This document shows positions 38,620 through 52,017 of a DNA stretch of 64,000 nucleotides, in pieces. Positions within the stretch are counted from its first letter, which is position 1; the number at the start of each line of letters is the position of its first letter. The DNA lies in NCBI GenBank assembly GCA_036937835.1, contig CM072879.1:16857001-16921000 (forward strand), given 5' to 3'. Under the pieces are notes generated by a model that made no database searches, had not been told where the DNA came from, and saw nothing but the letters and a program-made list of their open reading frames with translations. The DNA comes from Pampus argenteus (taxonomy: Eukaryota; Chordata; Actinopteri; Scombriformes; Stromateidae). The translations under genes were made by a program, and so were the position numbers.

Positions 38620-39177
38620 AAAATATATCTTGAATAATTTATTACTTTCCACTCTTAATACTTCTTTTCATTTCCATCATTTCACTATCACAGGCAGTAA
38701 AAAGTATGTACAAAATGTACAACAACATATCTGCAATAAGTGGTTTTCAATGTGTACAATTCATCATTAAAAAGTCAAAAGTTAAAAGTTAAAAGTGCAT
38801 TTTTAATCTTTTTAAAAATATATATATAATAAACGCCTTATGTAATGTCATAAAAACAACATTATACATGTAAGTAACTGTGATTGGTTGAAGTCCTCTC
38901 AGTCTTTATATGAACTAAAAACAGCCTCCTCGTTTCCCAGATTCACTTCCAAAAAACGTTGCAGGACATTTTGGTCTTTTTGTCCGGTTAAACTTTATGA
39001 ACCTGCAGCTCAGGATTAAAGAAAACTTTAAAAGTGTGAAAAACAATTAAAAACTTCTCGTAGGTTAACAGATGCTTTTTTAAGACGACACTCCTTCCTG
39101 TTGCAGGTCAGCGGACACGGAGCTGCGCTGGTCCGGAGGTCAAACCGTTGCTGCTCTGGACGACTGGATGAACTTTC
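38620..39177 (-). other. Probable myo1d 3' UTR
   Basis: The stop codon at 39178..39180 is followed on the minus strand by about 540 bp of AT-rich sequence. This leads to AATAAA (38638..38643) and a GT-rich element TGTGTGTGTTAG about 25 bp further on. No coding exon is found in this segment. Confidence 0.6.
38638..38643 (-). terminator. Candidate myo1d polyadenylation signal
   Basis: The + strand reads TTTATT, i.e. AATAAA on the minus strand, with a GT-rich downstream element. It is about 540 bp after the stop codon. Confidence 0.55.
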
Positions 39178-39340
39178 TCAGTTTGCAGGAATCAACAGGA
39201 TGAAACCGTCGCGGCTCTTCTTGAAATCTGCGTTGGTCTGACCCGGTTTGGTTTCCACGCGGACGCTCTTGGGTTTTCCCCGCATGTATAGCTTAACGAC
39301 TGAACTGCAAACCATCACAGGAAACTGGACTTTTCTTATG
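39178..39340 (-). CDS. myo1d: myo1d last coding exon
   Basis: 163 bp, acceptor GTCCCCGCAG, completes the split Arg codon 9.6 kb away. Encodes IRKVQFPVMVCSSVVKLYMR and then GKPKSVRVETKPGQ, ending SRDGFILLIPAN-stop, parallel to the MYO1D C-terminus (RSGFILSVPGN in human); joined residues 770-822. Confidence 0.93.
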
Positions 39341-42300
39341 CTGCGGGGACAAAACACACATGATTAAACTAATATTCAATCCTCTGAACATTACTTTCAC
39401 CTCTAAAATGACATCAATTTATATACAGTTCACGTGATGTACAAAAGTATACCATGTATACTGATAAATGCAAATGCATCATGACAGCCCAGTTTTAAAG
39501 CGTAACTGTCCTTTAAATGGGCAGGTATGTTGTAAATGCCTGAACCTTTTTAGACCACGTTGACAGAAAAACAAGAGCGAGAGGATGACGTTGTTATCGA
39601 TCGCCTCACACTTCGCGCTGCCATGTGATGATTTCGAGTCATCACAGTGTCACACAACCAAATCCCTGTGCTGACAGCTGGGATAAGGAAATGTGACTCT
39701 GATTGCTTTGCTACACAGTCAGCTGAAGATGATCCACTGTGAAGTCGCCGCTTCCTCTCGGCCTTCGGGGATCCTGCAGCCTCAGCCCGGCCGTGGCGAC
39801 CCCCCCACAGCGACCCCCCCCCCCCCCCCCCCCCCCTGCAGCTCAGCCAAACACAAAGAGTCTTTTACTGCATCCATCCACATCAGGCTTACGAGACTCT
39901 GAGTGTGATTTTCTTGCTTTTCTTGTATTATAATTAGCTTGTTGTTTTGTTTTTTGTTTTTTTGTTTTTTTTGTCAGTGGATGCACTTTGTATGAACCCG
40001 AGGTGGAGCTTTTAAAACGCAGATGCAAAACAATATTTGCCAAACAGCTATTTGTGGACGCCTTTGAATGTTGGTAATGTGACTGATAAGCAGCGTTGGC
40101 TCATGCATATGGACCAACGTTGGCAACAACAACCTAACGTATCGCTTCAAACTGTTTGTCTCTGTTTATTCTCCCGAGGCCGACTGTCCTCTTCGCATGA
40201 ACACGGCAGATGAAAGGTGAACTTTAATTAAAAAAAACTGATTGCGTAACTGTTTACCTGTTATGAAAGAGAGAGTTGGCAATCTGGCTCACAACCGTAA
40301 ATACAGACCCCAGGTGAGTTCATTAGAGCAACACAAATCTGAGCAGAACTGCAGCAGATAAAATACTGACTGGACGTGTTTTAACATTTATTTTAAAGTC
40401 TAATAATCTAATTTTAAATAGAAAATCTGACAGTCGGTTTAACTGGTTTTTGAAGGTTTCATCACAACCAGTTTAAAGACTGGAAGGAGCAGTTTTATTT
40501 CCACCACTCTGTTGGATGGATGTATTCACTGTACTGTAACATGTAGAAACAGGAGGTGAGACAAACTTTTTGACTTTAACAACCAAAGCTGCCTGAACCC
40601 GACGACTTAGTCAGCAGTCGGGAAGCAAGATGAAGCTGGAGTTGACAGTCTGTTGACAATTTTGCATGAAATGATATAAAAATCTGAGATCACAAGTTAC
40701 TATTTGCTTTCCTTGCTGCTCAAAGAAAACCTGAACTCTGCGACTGCTTGTTTTTCCGTAGCCGTGTCGCCGCTCATCATCAGTCACTCCAACAGGTGTG
40801 GCCTTGCTCTCCACTTTCCAAAGTCGCATTTGGCCCCCTCAGCAAAAAACCAAACCCCGCCTGCTGAACCCCTAAAACCAGCTGTCCTGCCCTGCTGGAG
40901 CGGCGACAAACCCGACACAGAAACCCACTGACCTCCAGATGGGTTTGATGTGTGTGTGTGTGTGTGATGCTGATCTCATCACGCTGGCTTCCACTAGTGA
41001 AACCTAAAACCAGCGGAGCATGTCGAAAAAAAAAAGCCTCCGTCTCTGCCTGAGGACGATGTGAAGGTCTGTGGTGCCGCGATGCAGTAAGTCCCTCCAG
41101 GATATGCTGTGATCAGAAATGCCTGACTTAGCATTTTTTTTATTGTGATGCAATTTGTGATTTTTTTGCAGTAAAATTTGGATTTTATTTTATTTTTTAC
41201 TTGTAAACCGCATCACTTCCTGTTTTACATCGTGGGATTCGTGAGAGGTCGAGGTGGATTGTCTGGCTTGTTTCTTTTAACCACGACCACAATGTGTCCC
41301 TTAACTTCACCGTAACCGTTTTTAGTTGCCTAAACTTGACCCTACGTTCATCTTGGAGGTGGCCCGTGTGAATCCTTCGTCATTCGGATACGAGAACTTG
41401 CACCAGGTTTAAGGTTTAGGGCGACTTGCTCTGTGGTAGCATGTAGCATATAGTTCAAGACTTCCCTGCCTGTTTTATAATAATCCCTTGTTGACCATTT
41501 AAATCTCTTTCATTGGGTGTAATGTAAGTTGAAAACGGTCTCCATGGGAACAGTCAGTGTCACACACACCCTGCTCGCTTTCTGACTGTGTCTGTGTGTG
41601 TGTGTGTTTCTGTGAGCGTAGCGGGATTCGGTATATAAACATGGCCTGCGGTCTGCTGTCTGCCAACTCGTCCTCATGCAGTCGAATAATTTATCGCTGT
41701 GGAGACGACGCTGCAGACAGAACTGGGGCAACAGCAGCAGCTCCTGCTTCCTTCCCTCCGCCAGCGCTCCCCTCCTCATCCCATCTTCCTTTTTCAGCCC
41801 TCTTCCGTCTTCCCCCCCCCCCGTCACCCCCTCCATGATGCTGGATGCTGCTAATCCGATGTGACTGCATGCCTCTGGTGTTTCCATTATAAAGAATTAC
41901 AGGCCTTTTTATTTGCAGCCGAGCCTGTACGTGTGGTGAGGCGTAGCCAGCGAGCCTGACGCTACACCTTGTTACTGATGCCGTTGGTCTCATTGTTGGG
42001 AAAATCAGATCAACACCAGGCCTGTGCTCTGAGTCGCTCCGAGGGAATAATGTCCCGTCACAGATAAAAGATGTTTCAACTGACAACAGCTTTTTTTATT
42101 TTATTTATTTTTTTCCTGCCACAGGGCTCAAATGGTTCCTGCAATAAAGTGAAACCAGACACATATTCCTCTGACTACTTCAGGACATTATCAACAGAAA
42201 CAACACAAGGTTTCCTTTTAGCATTAACTGACTGCATCCTTATTTAAGAAGTATAACACATTATATAACTCGTATTATATTCTGTACAAATGAATATTAC

Positions 42301-45300
42301 GTAAAGATGTTTAATATTTAAGAGTGACATTACATTTATGATGGAGTTGCATCGAGCTTTTGCGCAGACAAATAAACAAAACAAATAGTTTGGCTTACTG
42401 TGATTTAATGGTGATGTGTTCCTATTTAGGGCCACAAATTAAAGTAATGGAGAGGGGAATGAAAATGAAAGCTGCCGAGCTGCGTTCACCAGCCTCCGCT
42501 GCTGCAGGGAAAATTGCTTTTTTTTAAATTAACATCTATTTTTGAACATTTGTTTTGCAGGAAACATCTCGTCAGTTTTTAGAACTACCAAAACTTTTCC
42601 ACAATATGTTTAATTTTAATCACAACGTTATTTTCCATTAATATTTTCCTGGCATGAAAGAGTGTTTTCTCTTCAACCGATATCTAAAAGCTTGAACGTC
42701 CCGAATGACTTCAACATCACAACTCTGCAGCTTCGAGTTCATCTCAATATCCTTGAAATGAAAATGAATTTTCCCATAACCCATAAAGACGTATGCTGCA
42801 ACATCAAACGTGGACTTGCAGTATAATGGTGACATGAAGGAGAAACATGAGTGACTGTGGGTTCCTATTAACCCTCAGATGTGAGAGGCTGTCAGACGCA
42901 TTAAACAAGCAGAGACGTACGATGTCTGATCCTAATGATCCAACAGAAGCCAGACTGACAGGATCAAAACACACAGACAAGCCTCACGTTGTGTTCCTAC
43001 TACACAAACACACACAGACACACACAGACAGCAAGCTTTCACACCTCAAGTCATGCAACACCTCACTCTGTTAATAAAAACACATGGAAAAGATGAAACG
43101 TAAAGGGAGGTGGACCTTTTCTTATTCTCTATGATCCTTTGGCGACTCCTTCTTCAGTCTTACTCCTGCCTCCTTCCCGTTTTCCGCCCTCAGTCACCGG
43201 TGTCCAGCTTATAATTGGGTCTCAGGAGGGGATAAAACGGCAGAGGTCGTCAAAAAGACTGACGGACCGGAGCGGAAACCTGAGGCAGGTCAGGATCTCT
43301 GAGCGGTGACGGACAGGAGACGAGCACGTTCATCTCAATCAACAAAAACTAGTGTTCACCGGTGACGTATTCGTCTACTTTTTGTCGTGCACTTTTAACA
43401 GTTTTAGCTTCAGACGAGCGCCTGTAATGTCAGATTAACGCAGCAGTTAAACATCTAGATGAAGATTTAATGCTTGATAATGTCACATATTATAAATGTC
43501 AGCATGCTGCCTGCATGTTTTCTGCTTTGTCTGATTCTCAGTGGGACTGTAGATTCATTTTAGTCCATAAATCTGTCAGTTTTTTTTTCCATGAACTGGT
43601 TACGTTAAATTAAAATTACCAGTAGAGACATAATGTTAATGAATGCAAGATGCTGCTTATCAGTGCAAAAGGTCAAGCAGCTAAATAAACGTCAGAAGAA
43701 GAAGAAGAGACGTTTTTGGGACACATTGTGTGATTCCACAGATGAACGCAGAACAATTAAATAGTTAATTTGTCCTTTTGTCCATCTTAGTTTTTATTTG
43801 TTGACTAAAGATGTAAATCGTCTTAATTTTCATTGACAAACCCTGCGGTTTGCGGTCTCATTTTCTTCCATCCCGCCTACCTCTCTTCCGCCCCAACTCG
43901 ACACCCCTGCATCAACACAATCCTGCAATTTCTCCTTGCGATCTTAATTAGCACTCTCACAGCTGCCAGGCAACCATCGCTGGGGCAACAGCAGCATCTA
44001 ACATCATGGGCCGAGGTCCGAGGTCGGGGTGTGAGGCCTGCCGACCGTCCCGCAGAGTTCGTGTTGGCGTCATCACGCTCGTCTATTATAATTATCATCA
44101 CCGTCATCAGAAACAGTGGGCTTATCTCAACGAGCTGCACCCTGCGTCTTGAGTCTCCTCAGGGGGCATTCTGGGAAAAAATAAATGAGTCATACCACAA
44201 CGACAGCGGAGCGAACACGTGTAGCGTGATGGCGGATCTCTATAAATGGGGGAACCAACACACTGTGGTCTCGTACACACACATTAACCATAAACGTGTT
44301 TCATCAATGACTTCAATCAGTTCTTTGATTCATTCTCAAGACCACGTTTCAAAATAAGAGCACTTTACTGATTATCAACAGGAATGTTTTTAATGAACTT
44401 TTAATGAATTGGTCCAAATTATTATTTTTTTATTAATTTTTTTATTTGAACGGATGAATCCAAAATACAGCGAGACAGTTGTTGGAGAATGAAAAAAACG
44501 TTGCTGAGGAATCCATTTGTTGCGCTCTGAGGTTGATTTAGAGACAGCACGTGTGTCCCGCTTGCATCCACAAAGAGGCCTTTTGATGCTGGTGCAGTTT
44601 TGAGGTCAGTAGTTTGAGTTTGAGAGCGTGCCCGGGAGGCGCTGAGATGCTCGAACAGAAAGTCCCCAACGTTTAACCAACCGAGCGGGATGTCTTTAAT
44701 GTCTTTATAAAAACCTGCTCGTCCACAGGCCGCGTCTTTGATGTAAACGAGAAGGAATGAGCTCATCGTGAAGGTATGATGTAGTACTCACAACACACAC
44801 ACGGTGTTTCCCATCTATCTCATCACCCTGTAAAACTACATCTATACTATACAAACAAATACTACTCAGGTCCTGGTTTTATACTCACTGAACCTCTGCA
44901 GATGGATCCAGCAGGACCAGTAAAATCAGAACAAATGTCTGTAATTTTATTCAAATTTTAACTTGTTATTCATTTAGACGAATAAGAAAACTGAACTGTG
45001 AAATCTTGAAATGCTCAATTAGTCTTGATATGAAAAATAGAACAGAAGAAGATCATTGAAACAAATTGATCATTGCACGCTCGGGCCGATATGCCATTAA
45101 CATTTATCTTAAAGGTTGAATTATTCACACACACACACACACATACACACTGTAGACGATTGTTTGATACAGACTGACTGTAATCAACAGCAAGTTCAAT
45201 CACTGAACCACATGACCTGCCGGCTCTCTGAGAACCGATATACACTATTTACGTCCACCTGAATTAAAAGCTGTTGCCATAGTTACACTCCATATCTCAA

Positions 45301-48300
45301 AATTGCACTGCATCTAATCTTATGCCACGTATGGGGTGCAAAAAAGAAAATGACACAAAGCGAGGGACACAAAGTCAGCAGAGCAGGAGCTGCTTCTCCT
45401 GTTGCTCCGGCCGACGGGTCCAGGAGCCGCTGAGACGAACACATTGAGGACAGCCACTGAGGGAGCACGAAGAGAGAGGAGGCAGGGACACAGAGGAGGC
45501 TATTTCAGGCGCTGGATGACGCCTTTCACGACCTAAAAAGTGAATTTAGACTATTCGCCCACGCTTAACTGACTGCAGATGGACTGTTGACATCCGCCGT
45601 CCACCATCAGCAGCAGCAGCAGCAGGTCAGTGTGCTTTTCTTTGGTCATTAAAGCCACATCACAAGACCACTCACATATGGTCTGAGGTTAATGAAATCA
45701 ACTCTGGACAGGGAGGGGCGACCCAGAGGACTGTTATTAATGCAACACCCGTCCAGGCATCTTTATATATTCATAAAACGGAAAAGAAAAAAATAAATGC
45801 TGATCTAGAAGAAAGGGAAAGAAGAGGCTGAAAACAAATAGAGAAAATAAATAAATACAACTGAAAGAAAAAAGTGAGACATAATAAATAAATAAATAAA
45901 TAACACAAATGGATTCATTCAGGCTGCAAATCACACTGAAGAAGTTAAACTATAATAACTGATTAATCAAATATTAAAACTTCTATTGACTCACTGCTCA
46001 ACTAATCAGCTAATTGTTTTTTGAAAATGTTTTTTTGTTTTTTTACTTGCAGTAAATGCTTATTTTCATTTTTAATGAATCTCTTGATTAATGCGGTTTT
46101 GTCTATAAAACTTTAGGCAGCCGAGCGATTATTTAACTTTTTGTTTCAGTTGTGTTTTTCTACTTTGGAGCATCTTCAGCTTCTATAACGTGGCGTATGT
46201 CTGAATGTGCAGCTTGCTGCAGCTAACTCATAGCAACGTTAGCTCAGGCACTACAGGAAGCATATTTTACTGTAGGATTAGTGGGTTTTATTCAATTAAA
46301 CTAATTGTTAGTTTGAATCTGTTCCAACTTTAGTTACTTCTGAACTTTAGTTACAACTTCAGAGTCTTTAAAACTGCACCAGCAACGCGGCCGGCGTCGA
46401 ATCGATTACTCGATCGTCTTTGGCAGTAATCAGAAAGATAATAAAATCCCAAAATTGCCTTTTAAGTAAAGAATCCTCCTCAATCTTTTAAGGCCGGAGC
46501 AGATCATACCCTAAATCCTGCCTTTAGCTCACTCATACTCCCCCAGCTGTCCCAGCAGATGGTCCACGAGTCTAACCCCCCCAACACACACACACACACA
46601 CACACATCTCTCTCAGTAAACAGATACACTCACATACTGACAAACACACACACACACACACGCCTCATTCATGCTGACAGCTAAGACCCAGGTGACAGGA
46701 AGAGAAAGCAGCAGAGACGTGGATGAGAGGATGGAGGGGGACGGTGGAGGAGGGAGGGGGGGGACGTTACAGGAAAGAGCGACGGATGAAGGGGAGCGAG
46801 CGGAGGAATGTGCTCCGCCGAGGGAACAAGAGACGGATGTGACATGACAGCGAACCAGACAGCTTGTCTTTGCCGTCCTCGCCGACAACACTGAGCGGCT
46901 TTGAAGTCAGATTTTTACCTTGTGCTGCTGACGATGCCTTCGCTGACCCAGTTTTGTACAACTCGGTTGGCACCTCAGCCACCACACACTCTCTCAAATG
47001 TGATCACTCAAAGCCTCACAGATACTCTCTCTCAAACCCCAGCAGCAGTCACAATCAGTCTATTGACTGATTCCTCCCCTGACCATTTCTCCAAACCTCA
47101 AACTAAAATGATGTGCGCGTGACTCTCATAGTCTGGGATCTCATTTCCTGACAGAAGGAAGCACAACAGAAGAGGAGTGTGTTTGTGTGTTGTCATTCCC
47201 CTTTTCTCCTTCTCGCACATGCTCACACACAGCTCACCCCTGACTTTGTCTCATAAGTCTCCTTTTGGTGATTCGCCTAGTCGAGGTCACGACCTCCTCC
47301 ATTCACCCCAGATGGTGGCACAAAGACAGGCGGAGAGCTGAAACTCCCGACGGCCGCCTCTCCTCTCGCCTGAGCCGCACAGCTGCTGCTGCAGGGACCC
47401 CGGTGACAAAGATACCCCCCCCCCCCCCACCACCCCCCACCATGTTCGTAAATCAGCTAAGTGAACATACACACACACACACAGACTTATAAAAGTAGGA
47501 ACACACACACCCTGGTGCGGCCGCCGTCTCCCCTCCAGGGAGCCCAAACAACATAAACAACTGAACACAACATTGATATGAGTGAGATAATGATAGCAGA
47601 AGTCACATAAACACACAAAACAGAGCGAGATTTAATAAGTTTAAACCGATCCTTCACTTTTTTTGTTAAACATGATGCAATTCAACAGCAGCCTCCAAAA
47701 ATGAGCATAACGTTGTTTCAAAACGCCTCAATAAACCTCCGTGAAGGTTGGATTTACTGCAGGACTGATGCATTCGTTTTCATCTAAGCGTTAACTGGTA
47801 AAGTGGAAACTGAGTGTGTTTTATGTTCCCGACAGTCAGCATTAAAACCGAATCACCAAACTTTAAAAAAAAAAGTGAGAAAATACCTCGAGGAATAAAA
47901 AGTGATGAATAAAAATGAAGAGAAAAAATAAAAAAAAGCAAACGTGTTTCATAAAATCGAATTCTCTTGTAATATTTCTTGTTGCTGTATTTGAAATAAA
48001 CACTAATGACTTCAGTTTGCCATCAAGGTCCACTTACTGCGTCTTTCTGAAGCTTTCAGTCACATCTCATGACCTTCCTTCAAGTCGCTCAGTCATCATG
48101 TGCATATGAGTGGATATACAGTGTATGTGTGTATATACTGTTTATGTAACTGTATGATTATGTAATATTACGTGTGTGTGTGTGTGTGTGTGTGTGCAGG
48201 TATTTATAATCATGTGTATCTACTTTTATTTAATAAATATTTGAAATAAAACAAATTCATTTTGTGCTTCATGGTCGAAAGTTACAGAAAGTTGAGTGAA

Positions 48301-48393
48301 GTTCAGTCTTGGCAGGATGTTGAGGATTAATACTTTAGGAAACCAATCACTGCAGACTGGATGCTGTCTCAGAGGGCAGTACTTTCGACAACA

Positions 48394-48432
<39 letters not shown>

Positions 48433-51175
48433 TAACACAACCAAAAGCAGCCTGATCTGTGTTGCGGGTTGTGCCGTTCAAATCCAGTCTGCCAGAGATA
48501 AATGTGGGTGGATGTGAATCAGATCTATAAACAGCATTGATAAATCAGGGTCCGAGTGATGAATGTGATAAATGTCAGCGTGACTGATTCATTTCACAGC
48601 AGTGATTCAGCAGCAGGGCGTCGACGCCGACAACTACGACAGTGATGAATGCAGAGAAATTGTTCTGCTGCATTAATAGACTTCGTTATAGCCGAGGTCT
48701 TTGACCGTTAACAATGAGTCTGATTATTGCATGTGATGCCGAGACCTTCATCACCTGATCTCACTAATTGATTAATTGATTAATTAATCTCTGTTGAAAG
48801 TTTGCTAGATATTCAAAGTGTTTAGTGTTCGGTGGCATCTCCAAGCAACAGTGATCTTTCCCATATAGTGTGCAGTGTTTGTTTACAGGACTGCAGCTCA
48901 CTGACCGTGTGAAGTAGTCGACCATCGTTCCCACCAGCTCGCCCACTCGGTCCTGGTTGGGACACAGCTCGCCGTGCTGCAGGCACAGCAGGATGTCGTC
49001 CTGCGCGGACGTGTGCAGCGCCAGCATCTGGTCGGCTCCACTGGTCACGCTCAGTCCTGTAAACTGTGGAGATGAACATACACACGACGGGGTGTTCACA
49101 ATGAACGTGTCGTTTCTGCACTGAAGATCATTAGTCAATCAAACATCTAAAACATATTATTATGTATTCATACCGCCTGTGTGTGTGTGTACGTGACACA
49201 GATTAGAAGACGGGAGCTTCATTTGTATAAACATGCCAGGGATTATCACCTCAATGTATAAAAACCTGTGAATTTATAATACGGTTCAGCACAGTAAATC
49301 GTGCCATGAATGAAGTCAGCGGATTATTTCTGCTCCGAGTATATCGGCTGAGAGAAATTCTGCACGTGTGGTGCAATGAAGCTGCGGAGTAATGAGCTGT
49401 GACCCAGTTGGAATAACGTACAGATTTATGTCGGCTGAAGGAACGAGAGCAAGTGAAGATTCACTGTAAATACATGTGTGTGTGCATAATATAAAAAACA
49501 AAGAAACACAGGCAGAGAAAATGAGGTGCGTCACAGATTTTTAGAAAGAGAACGAGAGGCAGAGTGGACTAAGCCTCTTACGGCCCCCAGCACACACCGG
49601 TTAATCCAGCAGTGTGTGGGATGTCCCGGCTCCGTCCAGGCCAGATTCTGGCACAGCCCTGAGTTCATTTGTTTTGCATGACTTTGCATGACCTCGGTTA
49701 ACTCAAACAAGCTCAATCGATTGAGGGAAAAACCATAAAAAGAAGCATCACGGCTGTTTTCTTCTATTGTCCTGTGACCTGTGTGACTTCTGTGCAGATG
49801 GTGAGACTTGATTGGTGGAGGACAACGCTGCGCTCGGTGTTTCTGACCTGGATACGACTCAGACCCCTCAGTCTGAGCAGCACAGCTTAATGGCATCAGA
49901 TATATTTAGCCGCTCCACTGCTGCATAATGTTGTTTTTTCCCACTCTCACTTTCTAAAACCACTGGTGGTCATCCAGCTGTGCTGCTGACTTCGACCCTG
50001 CAGTAGAGAGTTCATACCTGTGCTGGTGCAACATCCCTGTTCATCTATACCTATAAACACTATACAACTATACTTCATGATGTACAGTACCAGTAGTCCA
50101 TAACAATAAACTGCATCTCTGTGTTTAACTATAGAAATGTCTCCTCCCATAAATTAAAGTATATCTCCATAGAAAAATGTGCTCTATGTTTTTATTCTAT
50201 ACAAATGTCAAATAAATTATATTCTAAATCAATAAACTGACATCCTGCTTCAATGAAAAATGAAATATATAAATCTGTGTTTTTTTTATTGAAAGCATTC
50301 AAACAGCCTTGTTGGATTAAATAACCTTTAATGTATAATAGTGTGCCATGATGCTAACAGGCTAACTACTGTGTAAGACATGACCTCTAACATGGATCAT
50401 TAACTACAGATGATGCTTTAGCTTCAGTCTATCTATGTAACCATCATGTGCGTATTTATTTTTACTGAGTTGTCCTTTTAAAGCGAATCAACTCGATGAG
50501 GCGCCTGACTGAAGGATGATCACCGCGGCCGCTGTCGTTGTAAGACTGCATGTGTGTGGATGGAAAGGTTATTACTGGAGGATCAGGGTGTCACGATTTG
50601 TCAACTTGTAAGACGGTTTTTAAAAAGAAATTCCCCATTTTCTCTTTGTTCAGCGAAGGTTTAACCTCTGAAATCGAGTCCCTGCTGTCGATAGTTCCCT
50701 CCGCAACAGCCTCATTCAGACACATCAAACCGTGGAAGAAAATCGTGGGCACAAAGCTATTTCAGGGGACCTTGAAACATCAGATTAAATAAAGCCGTCA
50801 TCTACTCTCTCTCTCTCTCTCTTCCCTTTTAGGCTCTTGTCCTTCAGAGCCGACAGCCCTGTGAGATCACTGATCCAATTTCCCAGATCAGGCCATGAAA
50901 TGAGCCAGGTTCGCCCCAGACGGCAGAACACTTAAAGCAAAGCCGGGCCGCCGCTGTCATGGCACAACCGAGGTGTAACGTATCGACCTGAACACACACA
51001 CACACACACACACACACACTGACTTGACCCTCTCGACTCTGGAAGGAGACACGGTGTGTTTTTTCTTATACTTTCCTCACTTCTTGATGGATGAAAATGA
51101 CCCAGGTCAAACATGATGGAAGGTGTGTGTTTGTGGAGGGAGTAGTGGACGTGTACAATTGAAAGGACAGACTAT

Positions 51176-51224
<49 letters not shown>

Positions 51225-51963
51225 TACGGCTGGGATAAAGTAAAGTACGAGCGGTCTGACCTACATTCCCGGTCGCTGTCAGGAAGTGGAGCTGCTGCTT
51301 GGTGCAGCGGGTGTCGGTGCCCTTGTTTATTTTCTAGTTTAAGGGGGTTTTTTTATCTTACAGTTAAGGCTAGAATAAGGGGAAAGTTGAGCAACTTTAC
51401 ACATCAGATTCAGTCAGAATCTGTGGAGGACGTTAGCGTGATGAGACAGTGAAGGACAACGTCCAAAAACAACTTGAAATCATCATACAAGGTTCAGGCC
51501 ACACAAACAGATCAAATTATTCTGCTCTTATATCTGTTTATAATAATAAAAAGACATTTTCACGTATCTCTAAAGGGTTAAATTTAGAGGATGACTGTGT
51601 TCATCGGAGAATCCCTTCAAGGATGGTAAAACACACAGATGTCACACTGTGCCCCCCGTGTGAGTACTCACAGCGTCTAAAGGAAGCCTCTTCAAAACCT
51701 TGTACTGCTTCTTCGGCTCTAATTTGTAGACGTACTTGTCTGTGACGAGCAGGCAGCGGTCTGTGCTTTTGTTGAATCTATTCACCTGTGACAGAGAGAG
51801 AAAAGGATGAGGCTCCATATGTGTTCAGGGTCTTTGTTGTTACCCGCAGGATCTTCTGGGTTGTCACAAACTCGCTGTTCAAAAGCAACAAAGCAAACGC
51901 ACACAAAACTGAACAAAACAAAGACAATAAAAATGCTCTGTGAGAGTCATTAGTAAAGCCCTC

Positions 51964-52017
<54 letters not shown>

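Larger units (their letters stand above)
39341..48905 (-). other. myo1d last intron, 9.6 kb
   Basis: No exon on either strand is supported. Contains a 23-C run (39814..39836), TG runs near 40952 and 41592, GTTTTTT-type T runs near 39950, CAG repeats near 45607, AAAT units near 45882, CA runs near 46583 and 46644, a 14-C run (47415..47428), a TG run (48172..48196) and a CA run (48398..48430). A block near 43935..43955 with TTAATTAGCA may be regulatory. Confidence 0.7.

Noticed and set aside
43833..44357. 174-codon open frame in the last myo1d intron
   Set aside because: No recognisable domain and no supporting splice or start context; it contains ordinary intronic composition.
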